Below, piece after piece: positions 17,766-26,892 of a stretch of 64,000 nt of DNA. A model generated the notes under the pieces. The model had not been told where the DNA came from. It made no database searches and worked only from the letters and a program-made list of their open reading frames with translations. The translations under genes were made by a program, and so were the position numbers. The stretch is from an uncultured Peptostreptococcaceae bacterium (GTDB lineage Bacteria > Bacillota > Clostridia > Peptostreptococcales > Anaerovoracaceae), in assembly GCA_910588185.1 (NCBI GenBank), contig CAJUQR010000005.1:62001-126000 (forward strand), read 5' to 3'. Positions within the stretch are counted from its first letter, which is position 1, and each line of letters starts with the position of its first letter.

Positions 17766-19562
17766 ATGTTTTTACCTATAACAAGAGAAGAAATGAATGA
17801 AAGAGGATGGGATGAAGTGGATTTTGTCCTTGTAACCGGAGATGCTTATGTGGACCATCACTCTTTTGGAACTGCCATAATAGGGAGAGTTCTTGAGAGC
17901 AGAGGCTATAAAGTAGCTGTTTTGCCAAGGCCGGATTATAAGTCGGCAGATGATTTTAAGCGCTTTGGGAAACCTCGCCTTGGATTTTTAATAAACAGTG
18001 GTGTTGTGGACTCTATGGTTAACAATTATTCTGTTTTTAAACATAAGAGAAAAAAAGATGAGTATGCTCCTGCAGGCAAGGCAGGAGGAAGACCTGACAG
18101 AGCGCTGATAGTATATGCTAACAGAGCGAGAGAGGCTTATAAAGGAGTTCCCATAATAATAGGCGGCATAGAGGCAAGCCTTAGAAGACTTGGACATTAC
18201 GATTATTGGAGCGATACAGTAAGAAGATCAATACTTTTAGATTCTAAGGCGGACCTTTTGATATATGGCATGGGAGAAAAAGCTGTGGTTGAAATAGCTG
18301 ATGCTCTTGACTCGGGAATAGAGATAAAAGATATAACCTGGATAAAGGGCACATGTTATAAAGGTATAAACAAGCCGGAAGAAGATTGGATAATTTTACC
18401 CCAGTTTGAGCAAATTAAAAGTGATAAGAAATCTTATGCAGGGAGCTTTGCGATTCAGTATAAGAACAATGATGCAATCAGTGCAAAGGGTTTGGCGGAA
18501 AAATATACTGACACTGTTTGGGTAATGCAGAATCCTCCGCAGGAGCCTTTGAATCAGCAGGAGCTTGACGATGTATATGCTCTGCCGTTTGAAAATGAAG
18601 TTCATCCAAGCTATAAAGTTATGGGAGGTATACCTGCTTTTGAAGAAGTTAAGTTTAGTATAGTAAGTTCAAGGGGATGCTTTGGGGGATGCAGCTTCTG
18701 CGCAATTACATATCATCAGGGCAGGCAAGTAAGAGCAAGAAGTAAAGAAGCAATAGTTGAAGAAGCAAGGAGACTTACTAAACGCAAAGATTTTAAAGGA
18801 TATATACACGATGTAGGCGGACCTACCGCAAATTTTAGAGGACCGGCATGTGATAAGCAGTTAAAATCAGGAGTATGTACTCACAGAGATTGTCTGTATC
18901 CTAGTGTATGCCCGTCGATAAAGCCCGATCACAGTGAATATTTTCAAATTCTTCGCAGTGTAAGACAGCTTCCGGGAATAAAAAAGGTATTTATAAGGTC
19001 TGGAATAAGATATGATTATCTTTTGGCAGATCCAAAGTGTGATAAATACATAGAGGAACTATGCAAGTATCATGTGAGCGGAACGTTAAAAGTTGCTCCG
19101 GAGCATGTTTCAGACAGAGTGTTGTCTTATATGCACAAGCCTCCAAAAGAAGATTTTATAAAATTTACGAGAAAATATAAAAAAGCCAATGAAAAATTGG
19201 GACTAAAACAATATTTGATACCATATCTTATATCCAGTCACCCCGGCAGCAGCTTGGAAGACGGAGTAGAATTGGCATTATTTTTGAAAGAATATGGTTT
19301 TGTGCCTGATCAGGTACAAGATTTTTATCCTACGCCGGGAACGCTTGCAACTTGTATGTATTATACAGGGCTTAATCCGCTTACTATGGAAGAAGTTTAT
19401 GTAGCAAAGTCTATGGAAGAAAAGAAGATGCAAAGAGCGCTTATTCATTTCTATAAGAAAGAAAACAGAGGGCTTGTAGAAAAGGCATTGGCAAGGATTG
19501 GGAGAAAAGACCTATTTTATGTACTGATTTCACAAAGACATCACAAAAGTAAAAGAATGTAG
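17766..19562 (+). CDS. YgiQ family radical SAM protein (UPF0313)
   Basis: 598 residues. The N-terminal domain (MFLPITREEMNERGWDEVDF...) is typical of YgiQ. The radical SAM cluster motif CX3CX2C is C305-C309-C312 in SSRGCFGGCSFC, and a second Cys-rich stretch at about 365-385 (CDKQLKSGVCTHRDCLYPSVC) is characteristic of the family. The length is slightly shorter than proteobacterial YgiQ, consistent with loss of the basic tail. The reaction is unknown; the family is widespread and cytosolic. Start chosen at the ATG after ATAAGGATATGAG. It follows the nucleoside operon terminator with little space and may depend on read-through. Confidence 0.93.
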   Translation: MFLPITREEMNERGWDEVDFVLVTGDAYVDHHSFGTAIIGRVLESRGYKVAVLPRPDYKSADDFKRFGKPRLGFLINSGVVDSMVNNYSVFKHKRKKDEYAPAGKAGGRPDRALIVYANRAREAYKGVPIIIGGIEASLRRLGHYDYWSDTVRRSILLDSKADLLIYGMGEKAVVEIADALDSGIEIKDITWIKGTCYKGINKPEEDWIILPQFEQIKSDKKSYAGSFAIQYKNNDAISAKGLAEKYTDTVWVMQNPPQEPLNQQELDDVYALPFENEVHPSYKVMGGIPAFEEVKFSIVSSRGCFGGCSFCAITYHQGRQVRARSKEAIVEEARRLTKRKDFKGYIHDVGGPTANFRGPACDKQLKSGVCTHRDCLYPSVCPSIKPDHSEYFQILRSVRQLPGIKKVFIRSGIRYDYLLADPKCDKYIEELCKYHVSGTLKVAPEHVSDRVLSYMHKPPKEDFIKFTRKYKKANEKLGLKQYLIPYLISSHPGSSLEDGVELALFLKEYGFVPDQVQDFYPTPGTLATCMYYTGLNPLTMEEVYVAKSMEEKKMQRALIHFYKKENRGLVEKALARIGRKDLFYVLISQRHHKSKRM

Positions 19563-19635
19563 TATATAATAACAAGTGACTTAGTAAAAAATACTAGGTG
19601 TGTTTATTAAGTATATAATGAGGAGACAGATATAT

Positions 19636-21351
19636 ATGAAAAAGTTACAATCATTTTTAAATGACGGCGAAACTATAAAATCACTTATGTATAATGCCAA
19701 GGACAATTATCCTACTAATGCCGCATTTAAAGTTAAAGTTGATGGTGAGATTAAGACCATAACATTTTTACAGATGATAAAAGATGTAGAGAGTTTGGGT
19801 ACAGAACTTTTTGCCAGAGGTTTTGATGGAAAAAGGATTGGAATAATAGGCGAAAATTCTTATGAATGGTTTAACTGCTTTTTATCAGTAGTATGCGGGG
19901 GTAACGTAGCCGTTCCTTTTGATAAGGGACTTACTGCGGAAGAGTTGGTTCAGTGCGTTGAAAGAAGCGAAATAAAGGCGTTGTTTTATGATGAGAAACA
20001 TAAAGCTTTGGTGGAGAAGATAAAAGAACAGTGTTCAGCCGAGCTTGAAATATTTAGTATTACAGGTGATAACAATAATCTGGATGAAATGAAAAATTCC
20101 GGCAGTATAAAAATGAATGCGGGAGACAGAAGCTATCTTGACAAAGATGTGAAAAAGAGTGATTTGGCAGTATTTCTGTTTACATCTGGAACTACAAGTA
20201 TGTCAAAGGTAGTAATGCTCAGCCATTACAATATATCTTCCAATATAACCGATATGCTTCAGATGAAGATATTTTATCCTAATGATGTAAATATGGCATT
20301 CTTACCTTTCCATCACAGTTTTGGTCTTGTGGGATGTCTCGTATTCCTTTCATCTTCCAGCGCAAATGTTTTTTGTGATGGTCTCAAATATGTTGCAAAG
20401 AATTTGGAGGAATACGGAGTTACTGTTTTTGTAGGTGTCCCTTTAATAGTTGAAAACTTATACGGTAAGATAATGAAGCAAGTTGAGAAACAGGGAATGA
20501 TGAAGAAGATAGAAACAGGCCTCAAACTTGCTTCTGCTTTGGATAAAGTGGGAATACACATGAGGAGGAAGATATTTTCTCCTATAATTGAGAAATTAGG
20601 CGGACATTTGAGATTGATAATATGCGGTGCAGCTTCTCTTTCAAAAGATGTGGCGGCAGGTCTCAATAATTTTGGAATATCCACGATTCAGGGATATGGT
20701 CTTACCGAAACTTCTCCTGTTTTAACCGCAGAAAGACCGTGGGCTTTATGTGCAGGGTCCGTGGGAACTCCTATGAAAAGTGTAAGGATATATATCGATA
20801 ACCCTGACAAAAATGGAATAGGGGAGATAGTAGCATGGGGACCTAATGTAATGCAAGGCTACTTTAATCAAAAGGAAGCTACAGATGAAGTTATAAAGGA
20901 CGGATGGTTCTTTACGGGAGATCTTGGAAGAATCGACGCAAAGGGCAATCTGTGGATTTGCGGAAGAAAGAAAAATGTCATAGTTATGAAAAACGGCAAG
21001 AATATCTTCCCTGAAGAATTGGAAAGCTTGATAGATAAACTTCCTTATGTAGTGGAAAGTATGATTTTTACAAGAGAGAAACATAATGAGCTGGTGCTTT
21101 GGTGCAATGTAGTTTATGATGAAGAATATTTGGAGCAAAAAAAGATAGGCGAGGAGGAGCTTTCAGCACAATTTTCAAAAGATCTTAGTGTTATCAACGA
21201 TACTTTGCCATCTTATAAATATATAAATCATTTTATCATGACAGATACTCCTATGATTAAGACTACGACTCAAAAAATTAAGCGAAATCCTGCAATTAAA
21301 GCGATTGATGAAAATTGGGAAGAGATAAAGAAATATAACGTAGAACCATAA
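19636..21351 (+). CDS. AMP-dependent long-chain acyl-CoA synthetase-like ligase
   Basis: 571 residues, starting at the ATG 12 nt after GAGGAG; the upstream in-frame start leaves that site inside the gene. Motifs of the adenylate-forming superfamily are present in order: P-loop-like FTSGTTSMSKVV (about 188-199), YGLTETSPV, GWFFTGDLG and GRKKNVIVMKNGKNIFPEE. The TGT of the first motif and the K of the last are intact except for the unusual M in TSMSK, where G or P is common. It probably activates fatty acids to acyl-CoA or acyl-AMP at the membrane. Chain length and acceptor cannot be told. It ends 19 nt before the methyltransferase gene. Confidence 0.88.
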   Translation: MKKLQSFLNDGETIKSLMYNAKDNYPTNAAFKVKVDGEIKTITFLQMIKDVESLGTELFARGFDGKRIGIIGENSYEWFNCFLSVVCGGNVAVPFDKGLTAEELVQCVERSEIKALFYDEKHKALVEKIKEQCSAELEIFSITGDNNNLDEMKNSGSIKMNAGDRSYLDKDVKKSDLAVFLFTSGTTSMSKVVMLSHYNISSNITDMLQMKIFYPNDVNMAFLPFHHSFGLVGCLVFLSSSSANVFCDGLKYVAKNLEEYGVTVFVGVPLIVENLYGKIMKQVEKQGMMKKIETGLKLASALDKVGIHMRRKIFSPIIEKLGGHLRLIICGAASLSKDVAAGLNNFGISTIQGYGLTETSPVLTAERPWALCAGSVGTPMKSVRIYIDNPDKNGIGEIVAWGPNVMQGYFNQKEATDEVIKDGWFFTGDLGRIDAKGNLWICGRKKNVIVMKNGKNIFPEELESLIDKLPYVVESMIFTREKHNELVLWCNVVYDEEYLEQKKIGEEELSAQFSKDLSVINDTLPSYKYINHFIMTDTPMIKTTTQKIKRNPAIKAIDENWEEIKKYNVEP

Positions 21352-21370
21352 ACTAAAGAGGTGAGATCAA

Positions 21371-22717
21371 GTGGCGCTTATAAGCAAATTTTCGCAGATA
21401 CTTGAAGACAGCAAAAGAGAATATGAAGAGGAAAAGCCGGTTATATTTAATGTTTCTGAGGAAGTAAACTGCCATAAAGACGCGCATTCTAATATTTTGG
21501 CGCTTGGAGATAATAGCAGCTTTATGAAAACCCTTTTGGAAAAGGCAGATATGTCAGGAAAAATAAAGCTTATATATATCGACCCTCCGTTTTTCAGCAA
21601 AGCTACTTATGATGCAGTAATAAGGTTTGGCAGCATAGATGGAGAAAAAATTCCGCCTGTCAAATACTTTGCCTACGATGATGTGTGGCAGAGAAATATG
21701 ACCGATTACTTAAAGATGCTATGTAAACGTTTCTTTTTAATGAAAGATCTACTTGCTGAAAACGGAACTATATGGGTGCATCTAGATTGGCATGTGGTTC
21801 ACTATGTTAAAGTGTTTTTAGATGAAATATTCGGCGAAGAAAATTTTGTCAATGAGATAGTATGGCACTATAAGTCAGGAGGCTCCGGAAAACGCCACTT
21901 TGCACGTAAACATGATACGATTTTAGTGTACAGCAAAAGCAAAAAATATTATTTTGCACCGCCTAAAGAAAAATCATATAACAGGGGCTTTAAACCTTAT
22001 AGGTTCAAGGGTGTGAAAGAATATAAAGATGAGCTTGGCTGGTACACTATGGTTACCATGAAAGACGTCTGGAATGTAGATATGGTTGGAAGAACTTCTG
22101 CTGAAAGAACAGGATATGCTACACAAAAGCCGGAAGCGCTTATTAAGCGTATTATAGAGAGTGCCACTGAAGAAGGAGATTTGTGCGCAGACTTTTTCTG
22201 TGGTTCAGGAACTTTAGGGGCAGTGGCTGAAAAGATGGGAAGACGATGGATATGTTGTGACGGAAGCGCGCTTGCGGTGTCCGGAACTCTTAAAAGGCTT
22301 TACCCTTATAACTCTTCCATAAGAGTGCTTGAGGAAAAAGAAAGGGATAAGGATCTTACATGTCAAAACCGCGGAGTTGAGTTTGATATGAAAGTAGAAG
22401 AAATCCCCGGTTCTGATAAAGAAGTCATCAAAATTTATCTGAAAAATTACCATGCAGGTGATTTGCCGGCTTCTCTTGATGAAAAAGCAAAAGAAATAAT
22501 CGGTAGGATTCAAGATAAAAAGCCTACAGCTCTTTTGGAATACTGGAGTGTGGATTTTAATTTTGACGGAGAGGTTTTCAGGCCTCATATGTTCTTCTCA
22601 AAGAATGGCAATGATATTGGGACCAGCTGTGAAAGCTTGATTACAAAAGGAGAGAAACGCCGTATACGCATTAAAACTGTAGATGTATTTGGTAATTATA
22701 CGTTTGTGGAGTTATAA
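21371..22717 (+). CDS. Orphan adenine-type DNA methyltransferase (beta class)
   Basis: 448 residues, GTG start after AAAGAGGTGAGATCAA. The catalytic motif DPPF is at about 73-76, and the SAM-binding motif (DFFCGSGTLG) comes later, at about 278, so the order is that of beta-class N6-adenine (or N4-cytosine) methyltransferases such as Type III Mod. A variable region between them would contain the target recognition part. About 130 residues follow the SAM motif and match nothing I recognise. No restriction gene, helicase or specificity subunit flanks it, so it appears solitary. It sits between metabolic and sporulation genes, which suggests a resident regulatory or housekeeping role rather than a recently acquired restriction system. 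Confidence 0.85.
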   Translation: MALISKFSQILEDSKREYEEEKPVIFNVSEEVNCHKDAHSNILALGDNSSFMKTLLEKADMSGKIKLIYIDPPFFSKATYDAVIRFGSIDGEKIPPVKYFAYDDVWQRNMTDYLKMLCKRFFLMKDLLAENGTIWVHLDWHVVHYVKVFLDEIFGEENFVNEIVWHYKSGGSGKRHFARKHDTILVYSKSKKYYFAPPKEKSYNRGFKPYRFKGVKEYKDELGWYTMVTMKDVWNVDMVGRTSAERTGYATQKPEALIKRIIESATEEGDLCADFFCGSGTLGAVAEKMGRRWICCDGSALAVSGTLKRLYPYNSSIRVLEEKERDKDLTCQNRGVEFDMKVEEIPGSDKEVIKIYLKNYHAGDLPASLDEKAKEIIGRIQDKKPTALLEYWSVDFNFDGEVFRPHMFFSKNGNDIGTSCESLITKGEKRRIRIKTVDVFGNYTFVEL

Positions 22718-22816
22718 TATAAAGCATTAAAATCCTATGCCTTAAAAGAGCAGACAAATTCACCTTTGAACAAGATTTTTTGAATTCAGTGAGAAAACCT
22801 TAATGAGCATAAAAAC

Positions 22817-22842
22817 AAAAGAGAGCCCCAAGGCTCTCTTTT
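22817..22842. terminator. bidirectional terminator between methyltransferase and ylmC
   Basis: AAAAGAGAGCC (22817-22827) / GGCTCTCTTTT (22832-22842) with a CCAA loop, A-run on the left and T-run on the right. It can serve the plus-strand methyltransferase and the minus-strand ylmC-like gene. Confidence 0.9.
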
Positions 22843-23075
22843 TAGTTTGACCTGAAGATTATCATATCTTCACCGATGACCAGAATAGAGCTCCATGGAA
22901 GCTGTAAGTCAGTTCTGAAACGTCCGTGTCCTACTCCATGAAAATCAGGCACGATAAGCGCCTTGATTACACCGGTATCTTCATCAAAAATCATTTCTGC
23001 ATCCCAAAGTTTTCCGTGCATACTGCCGCTGGTAATATCCACAATTTCTTTGTCTCCGATTTCACTTAAAAGCAT
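22842..23075 (-). CDS. YlmC/YmxH family PRC-barrel sporulation protein
   Basis: 77 residues, the usual size. The protein begins MLLSEIGDKEIVDITSG, close to YlmC/YmxH, and has the small beta-barrel pattern (GKLWDAEMIFD, IIF at the end). In Bacillus the gene is expressed during sporulation, but the molecular role is unsettled. On the minus strand it has AAGGAGTC before the ATG and is transcribed divergently from the ClpP-like gene. Its stop overlaps the edge of the shared terminator. Confidence 0.85.
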   Translation of the reverse strand: MLLSEIGDKEIVDITSGSMHGKLWDAEMIFDEDTGVIKALIVPDFHGVGHGRFRTDLQLPWSSILVIGEDMIIFRSN

Positions 23076-23136
23076 AAACTAAGACTCCTTTGCTAATAAT
23101 AGGAATATTAGATTCTATTTGGAAAGGACTGAAAAT

Positions 23137-23841
23137 ATGAGTGAAGAAAAAGAAAAGAAAAGCTGTAATGAGGATAATACCAATGCTACAGACATAATAA
23201 AAGAACTTGGACTTATAAGCAGCGGCAATAATTTTAAAAGTGAACTTCAGTATATCAATATAATAGGCAGTATAGAGGGACATTCGGTATTGCCTCAGGA
23301 TAACAAAACAACCAAATACGAGCATTTGATTCCTGAACTTATATCAGTGGAAGAAAATCCTGACATAAAAGGTTTACTGCTTATTTTGAATACTGTGGGA
23401 GGAGATGTTGAAGCAGGACTTGCTCTTTCAGAACTGGTTGCAGGAATTACCAAGCCTACCGTATCTCTTGTAATAGGAGGTGGGCACAGCATAGGAATTC
23501 CTCTGGCAGTATCGGCAGATTATTCGTTTGTTGCCAAATCAGCTACAATGACTTTGCATCCTATAAGAACAAGCGGAACTTTAATAACGGCTGAACCTAC
23601 TTTTGAATATATGAAAAAAACTCAGGAAAGAGTTGTAGACTTTATAGTCAGTCATTCTCATGCTAAAAAAGAAGATATCGAAGAAAAAATGAATTGTACA
23701 AGCAATATGGCAAACGATGTAGGAACTTTGCTTTTCGGCCCTGAGGCAGTGGAAATGGGACTTATAGATGAAATTGGTTCATTGAATGCAGCACTTAAAA
23801 AGCTCAGAGAAATGATTGACAATAATTCCCATAAGGAGTAA
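23137..23841 (+). CDS. ClpP-like serine protease, TepA family
   Basis: 234 residues from the ATG after GGAAAGG; a TTG 18 nt upstream includes that site and is unlikely. The first 35 residues are acidic/lysine-rich and disordered. The protease fold follows (IKGLLLILNTVGGDVEAGLALSEL, GGGHSIGIPLAVSADYSF, MTLHPIRTSG). S126 (GHSIG) and H145 (TLHP) are in place for the catalytic Ser and His. It has no membrane segment. The match is to TepA/YmfB, the ClpP homologue usually next to spoIIIE, once thought to aid protein export and also linked to degradation of spore proteins. Here no spoIIIE follows; the tad locus does. Confidence 0.85.
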   Translation: MSEEKEKKSCNEDNTNATDIIKELGLISSGNNFKSELQYINIIGSIEGHSVLPQDNKTTKYEHLIPELISVEENPDIKGLLLILNTVGGDVEAGLALSELVAGITKPTVSLVIGGGHSIGIPLAVSADYSFVAKSATMTLHPIRTSGTLITAEPTFEYMKKTQERVVDFIVSHSHAKKEDIEEKMNCTSNMANDVGTLLFGPEAVEMGLIDEIGSLNAALKKLREMIDNNSHKE

Positions 23842-23877
23842 CCTGTAAAAGCAAAGGGAAACGGAAAGAGGTAGCTG

Positions 23878-24852
23878 ATGAAAAAGCTGGCTGTAGCCGT
23901 TTTAAGTGAAGATATGGGATATGCGAAGGCACTTTCGAGAGGTCTTGCCGAAGAGAGAAAAAATATTTATATAAAACCTATTTGTGTAGATAATTTTTCT
24001 GCTGCACAGAGAGAAAAACTTATAGATGAGTTGACAGAACTTGGATATATATTAGTTGCAGACTTTGACATAAACGAGCGAGACGAGTTGATAATTTTGA
24101 CGGAATGTGATGTTTGCGATTTATGCTGCAATAAAATTTCAAAGTTTTCACCTTTAAGAGCAATTTTTCAGAAGATTACTGAAATTTATTTTGAAAAAAA
24201 CAAAATAGAGTTTTCTTATTTAATGGAAGATGATACAAAGATTTTAGGGGTCCTATCCCCTTGGCATAGCAGCGGTTCTACTGTGTTTTCTATAGCTCTT
24301 GGAAGAACTTTTGCTATGAAAACAGATGATCCGGTTCTTTATATAAATGCAGGGATTTATGATGATTATATGCTTTATATGGATAAAAGCTCAGAAAAAA
24401 GTGTATCTAAAAAGGAACTGATTTATAATATCATACAAAGATATCCGTGGAACATGGAAAAATATCTTATAAAAGATAAATACGGGCTTTTTTATTTATG
24501 TGGCGAAAGCGGAACAAATACTTTGTCTGAAAGGAAATGCATTGAAAAACTTATCTTAGGCATTACGAAGAAAAAGATGTTTTCATATATAATTATAGAT
24601 GGAATGATGCCGGATATGGATTATATTTGTCACGAAAAGATTGCTATTTGCGATTGCAGGGATAAACGGACGTATTTTGATGTAAGGGATGAGGATTATA
24701 TTCAGATTTATAATTTTAGCTCTAAGGAAGATAATAAATGTATTCCGAAAGATGAAGAAAGCTTTCAAGTGGAAGAAAATCATATATGCATATCTATGGA
24801 AGGCGTATTTGCCGATAAAATCAACACTATTGCAGATGAAGTTTTAGCATAG
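23878..24852 (+). CDS. TadZ/CpaE-like protein with degenerate P-loop
   Basis: 324 residues, no membrane segment, no signal peptide. The first 120 residues resemble a receiver-like or dodecin-type N-terminal domain and end in a Cys-rich piece (CDVCDLCC, about 81-88). The second part starts ILGVLSPWHSSGSTVFSIALGR (about 123-144), where a MinD-type Walker A (KGGxGKS/T) would be but the lysines are missing. A hydrophobic strand ending in Asp (SYIIIDGMMPD) could be the Walker B-like element. Position directly before the CpaF ATPase fits TadZ, the MinD-like positioning factor of Tad pili, but ATP binding seems lost. Assignment is by context and weak motif. Confidence 0.6.
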   Translation: MKKLAVAVLSEDMGYAKALSRGLAEERKNIYIKPICVDNFSAAQREKLIDELTELGYILVADFDINERDELIILTECDVCDLCCNKISKFSPLRAIFQKITEIYFEKNKIEFSYLMEDDTKILGVLSPWHSSGSTVFSIALGRTFAMKTDDPVLYINAGIYDDYMLYMDKSSEKSVSKKELIYNIIQRYPWNMEKYLIKDKYGLFYLCGESGTNTLSERKCIEKLILGITKKKMFSYIIIDGMMPDMDYICHEKIAICDCRDKRTYFDVRDEDYIQIYNFSSKEDNKCIPKDEESFQVEENHICISMEGVFADKINTIADEVLA

Positions 24853-24877
24853 TAGAATTGTGTCGGTTTTTGTCGAT

Positions 24878-24914
24878 AAAAAACAGTTGCAGAAAATTTG
24901 CAGCTGTTTTATTA
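24878..24914 (+). terminator. weak terminator/attenuator inside the tad locus
   Basis: AAAAACAGTTGCA and TGCAGCTGTTTTA pair with one G-U around GAAAATT. The T-run is short and broken (TTTTATTATAA), so termination is likely partial. Confidence 0.5.
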
Positions 24915-24925
24915 TAATAATGTAA

Positions 24926-24940
24926 TGTAAAATGTTTACA
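24926..24940. promoter_or_regulatory. dyad TGTAAA-ATG-TTTACA ahead of cpaF
   Basis: A perfect 6-bp inverted repeat spaced by 3 nt, 20 bp before the cpaF start. It may be an operator or a hairpin near the weak ribosome-binding site. No regulator is known from sequence. Confidence 0.35.
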
Positions 24941-24959
24941 GAAATGGATAAAATTTAAA

Positions 24960-26186
24960 ATGAAAAAGATTGTTGAAGAAATTCTCGATGAAGTGAGAAA
25001 TAAGATGGCTTTGCATGACTCAATGGATGATGATAAGGCGAGAGAAATTATAGCTGATGAAGTATTTAATAAAAAAGAGTTAAAAGACGAGGATTTAAAC
25101 AGTTTGAGCAGGATATGCGATAAAGTGTTTTGCAAGACACGAAGCAATATTGGCATTCTTAAACCTCTCGTTGATGATCCTACAATAAGCGAAATAATGG
25201 TTAACGGTCCTGAAAAGATATTTGTAGAAATTGATGGCAAAGTAAGAAAGGCGCCCATATCTTTTGATACGGTTTCTGAACTTGAAGACATAATGCAAAA
25301 CATAGCTTCACAGGTTCATAGAGAGATAAACGAACTTAATCCTATAGTTGATGCGAGACTTTTAGACGGTTCAAGGGTTAATGGAGTTTATAAAAATATT
25401 GCAATAGAAGGACCGGTATTGACGATAAGAAAGTTTTCCGATGATTATATGAAAATTGAGGACCTGGAGAGGAATGGAACTATTAACAGAAAAGGCATTA
25501 TATTACTCAGCGCTTTGGTATCATGCGGATATAACATATTTGTAAGCGGAGGGACTTCTTCAGGCAAGACTACATTGCTAAATGCACTAAGTGAATTTAT
25601 CCCTAGAGAAGAGCGTGTGATCGTAATAGAAGACTCCACAGAGCTTAAACTTAATTATATAGATAATTTAGTTCAAATGGAATGCAGACAGGGAAATACT
25701 TACGGCAAAGGGGTGGTAACTATGGCGCAGCTTATAAAGAGCAGTCTCAGAATGAGACCTGATAGGATTATTGTGGGAGAGGTCAGAGGCGAAGAAATTT
25801 TGGACATGCTTCAAGCTATGAATACGGGACATGCAGGAAGTATGAGTACAGGTCACGGCAATTCAGTGCAAGGTATGCTCAGACGTCTTGAAGCCATGTA
25901 TATTATGGCTATGCCTCTTGATATAAATGCAGTAAGGTCACAGATTGCAGAGGGTATAGATATCATGGTACACATAGAGAAAAATAAGGATAAAAGACAA
26001 ATAACGGAGATATCAGAGATTTTAGGATATTCCAAAAGTGGTTTTGAAATAAACCCATTGATGGAAGCGGACGAAAAAGGAAATTTGCAGATGACAGGAA
26101 ATACGTTGAAAAGACAGAGTAAGTTAAAAAGGCAGGGAGGAATATATTTAGATGGATTACAGAATATTGGAATTGTCTCCACTTGA
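24960..26186 (+). CDS. cpaF: Tad pilus assembly ATPase CpaF/TadA
   Basis: 408 residues, cytoplasmic. It is a secretion ATPase of the type II/IV family that powers Flp pilus assembly. Walker A is SGGTSSGKTT (about 195-204); the aspartate box VIEDSTEL and Walker B RPDRIIVGEVRGEE follow; STGHGNS is the His box. The N-terminal domain includes VDDPTISEIMVNG, a standard CpaF element. The ribosome-binding site is weak (GGA 12 nt upstream), so low expression is expected. The end overlaps the TadB start by 35 nt, showing coupling. Confidence 0.95.
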   Translation: MKKIVEEILDEVRNKMALHDSMDDDKAREIIADEVFNKKELKDEDLNSLSRICDKVFCKTRSNIGILKPLVDDPTISEIMVNGPEKIFVEIDGKVRKAPISFDTVSELEDIMQNIASQVHREINELNPIVDARLLDGSRVNGVYKNIAIEGPVLTIRKFSDDYMKIEDLERNGTINRKGIILLSALVSCGYNIFVSGGTSSGKTTLLNALSEFIPREERVIVIEDSTELKLNYIDNLVQMECRQGNTYGKGVVTMAQLIKSSLRMRPDRIIVGEVRGEEILDMLQAMNTGHAGSMSTGHGNSVQGMLRRLEAMYIMAMPLDINAVRSQIAEGIDIMVHIEKNKDKRQITEISEILGYSKSGFEINPLMEADEKGNLQMTGNTLKRQSKLKRQGGIYLDGLQNIGIVST

Positions 26187-26892
26187 AAAACTGTTTTTTT
26201 ATTTGATATCAGGAGCCTTTTTATTATCTGTTGGCTGGCTGTTTTATGATAATATTAAGTTTTCTTTGCCGCTGGGATTTCTTATTATACCGGCTAAAAA
26301 ATACTACATAAAAATATTGAAAGAAAAAAGAAAAAGCAAACTGACGATTCAGTTTAGAGATTTGCTTTATTCCATATCATCTTTTATATCTTCAGGAAGA
26401 AGTTTGGGACAAAGTCTTACTGAATCAATAGATTTTTGGCGAGGAACATACGATGATAAGGATATGATAATAATTGAGCTTAGATGGATGACAAAGCGGA
26501 TGACAGAGGGAAAAGAGAGGGATGTGGATGTACTGAGAAACTTTGCAGAAAGAAGCGATATAAGAGATATTAAAGATTTGGTCATGGTTTGTGATACCTG
26601 CAAAAATACAGGAGGAAATTTTACGGCAGCCGTTAATAAATGCGCAGATATAATCGGTGATAAAATTTCACTGGAAAAAGATTTAAAAATGATATCGTCA
26701 CAAAAGATGTTTGAGGGAAGAATAGTAGCAATAACACCATTTTTAATAATATTTTTTATTAAAATACTATCTCCTGAATATATGATGGCACTTAGCTACA
26801 CAAACCAGGGAAGAGTAATTTCAACCATAGCACTTATTATGATAATTTGCAGCTTTATATTGATTGAAAGGATGAATGATATTGAACTATAG
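26152..26892 (+). CDS. tadB: Tad pilus inner-membrane platform protein TadB
   Basis: 246 residues. Two membrane segments at the N-terminus (about 13-45), a soluble T2SSF domain (about 70-185, with the ISSFISSGRSLGQS pattern) and two C-terminal segments (about 190-242). It forms the platform with the next gene product. It is shorter than many TadB proteins, consistent with Gram-positive tad loci. The ATG is preceded by GGGAGG within the end of cpaF; the C-terminus overlaps tadC by 17 nt. Confidence 0.9.
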   Translation: MDYRILELSPLEKLFFYLISGAFLLSVGWLFYDNIKFSLPLGFLIIPAKKYYIKILKEKRKSKLTIQFRDLLYSISSFISSGRSLGQSLTESIDFWRGTYDDKDMIIIELRWMTKRMTEGKERDVDVLRNFAERSDIRDIKDLVMVCDTCKNTGGNFTAAVNKCADIIGDKISLEKDLKMISSQKMFEGRIVAITPFLIIFFIKILSPEYMMALSYTNQGRVISTIALIMIICSFILIERMNDIEL

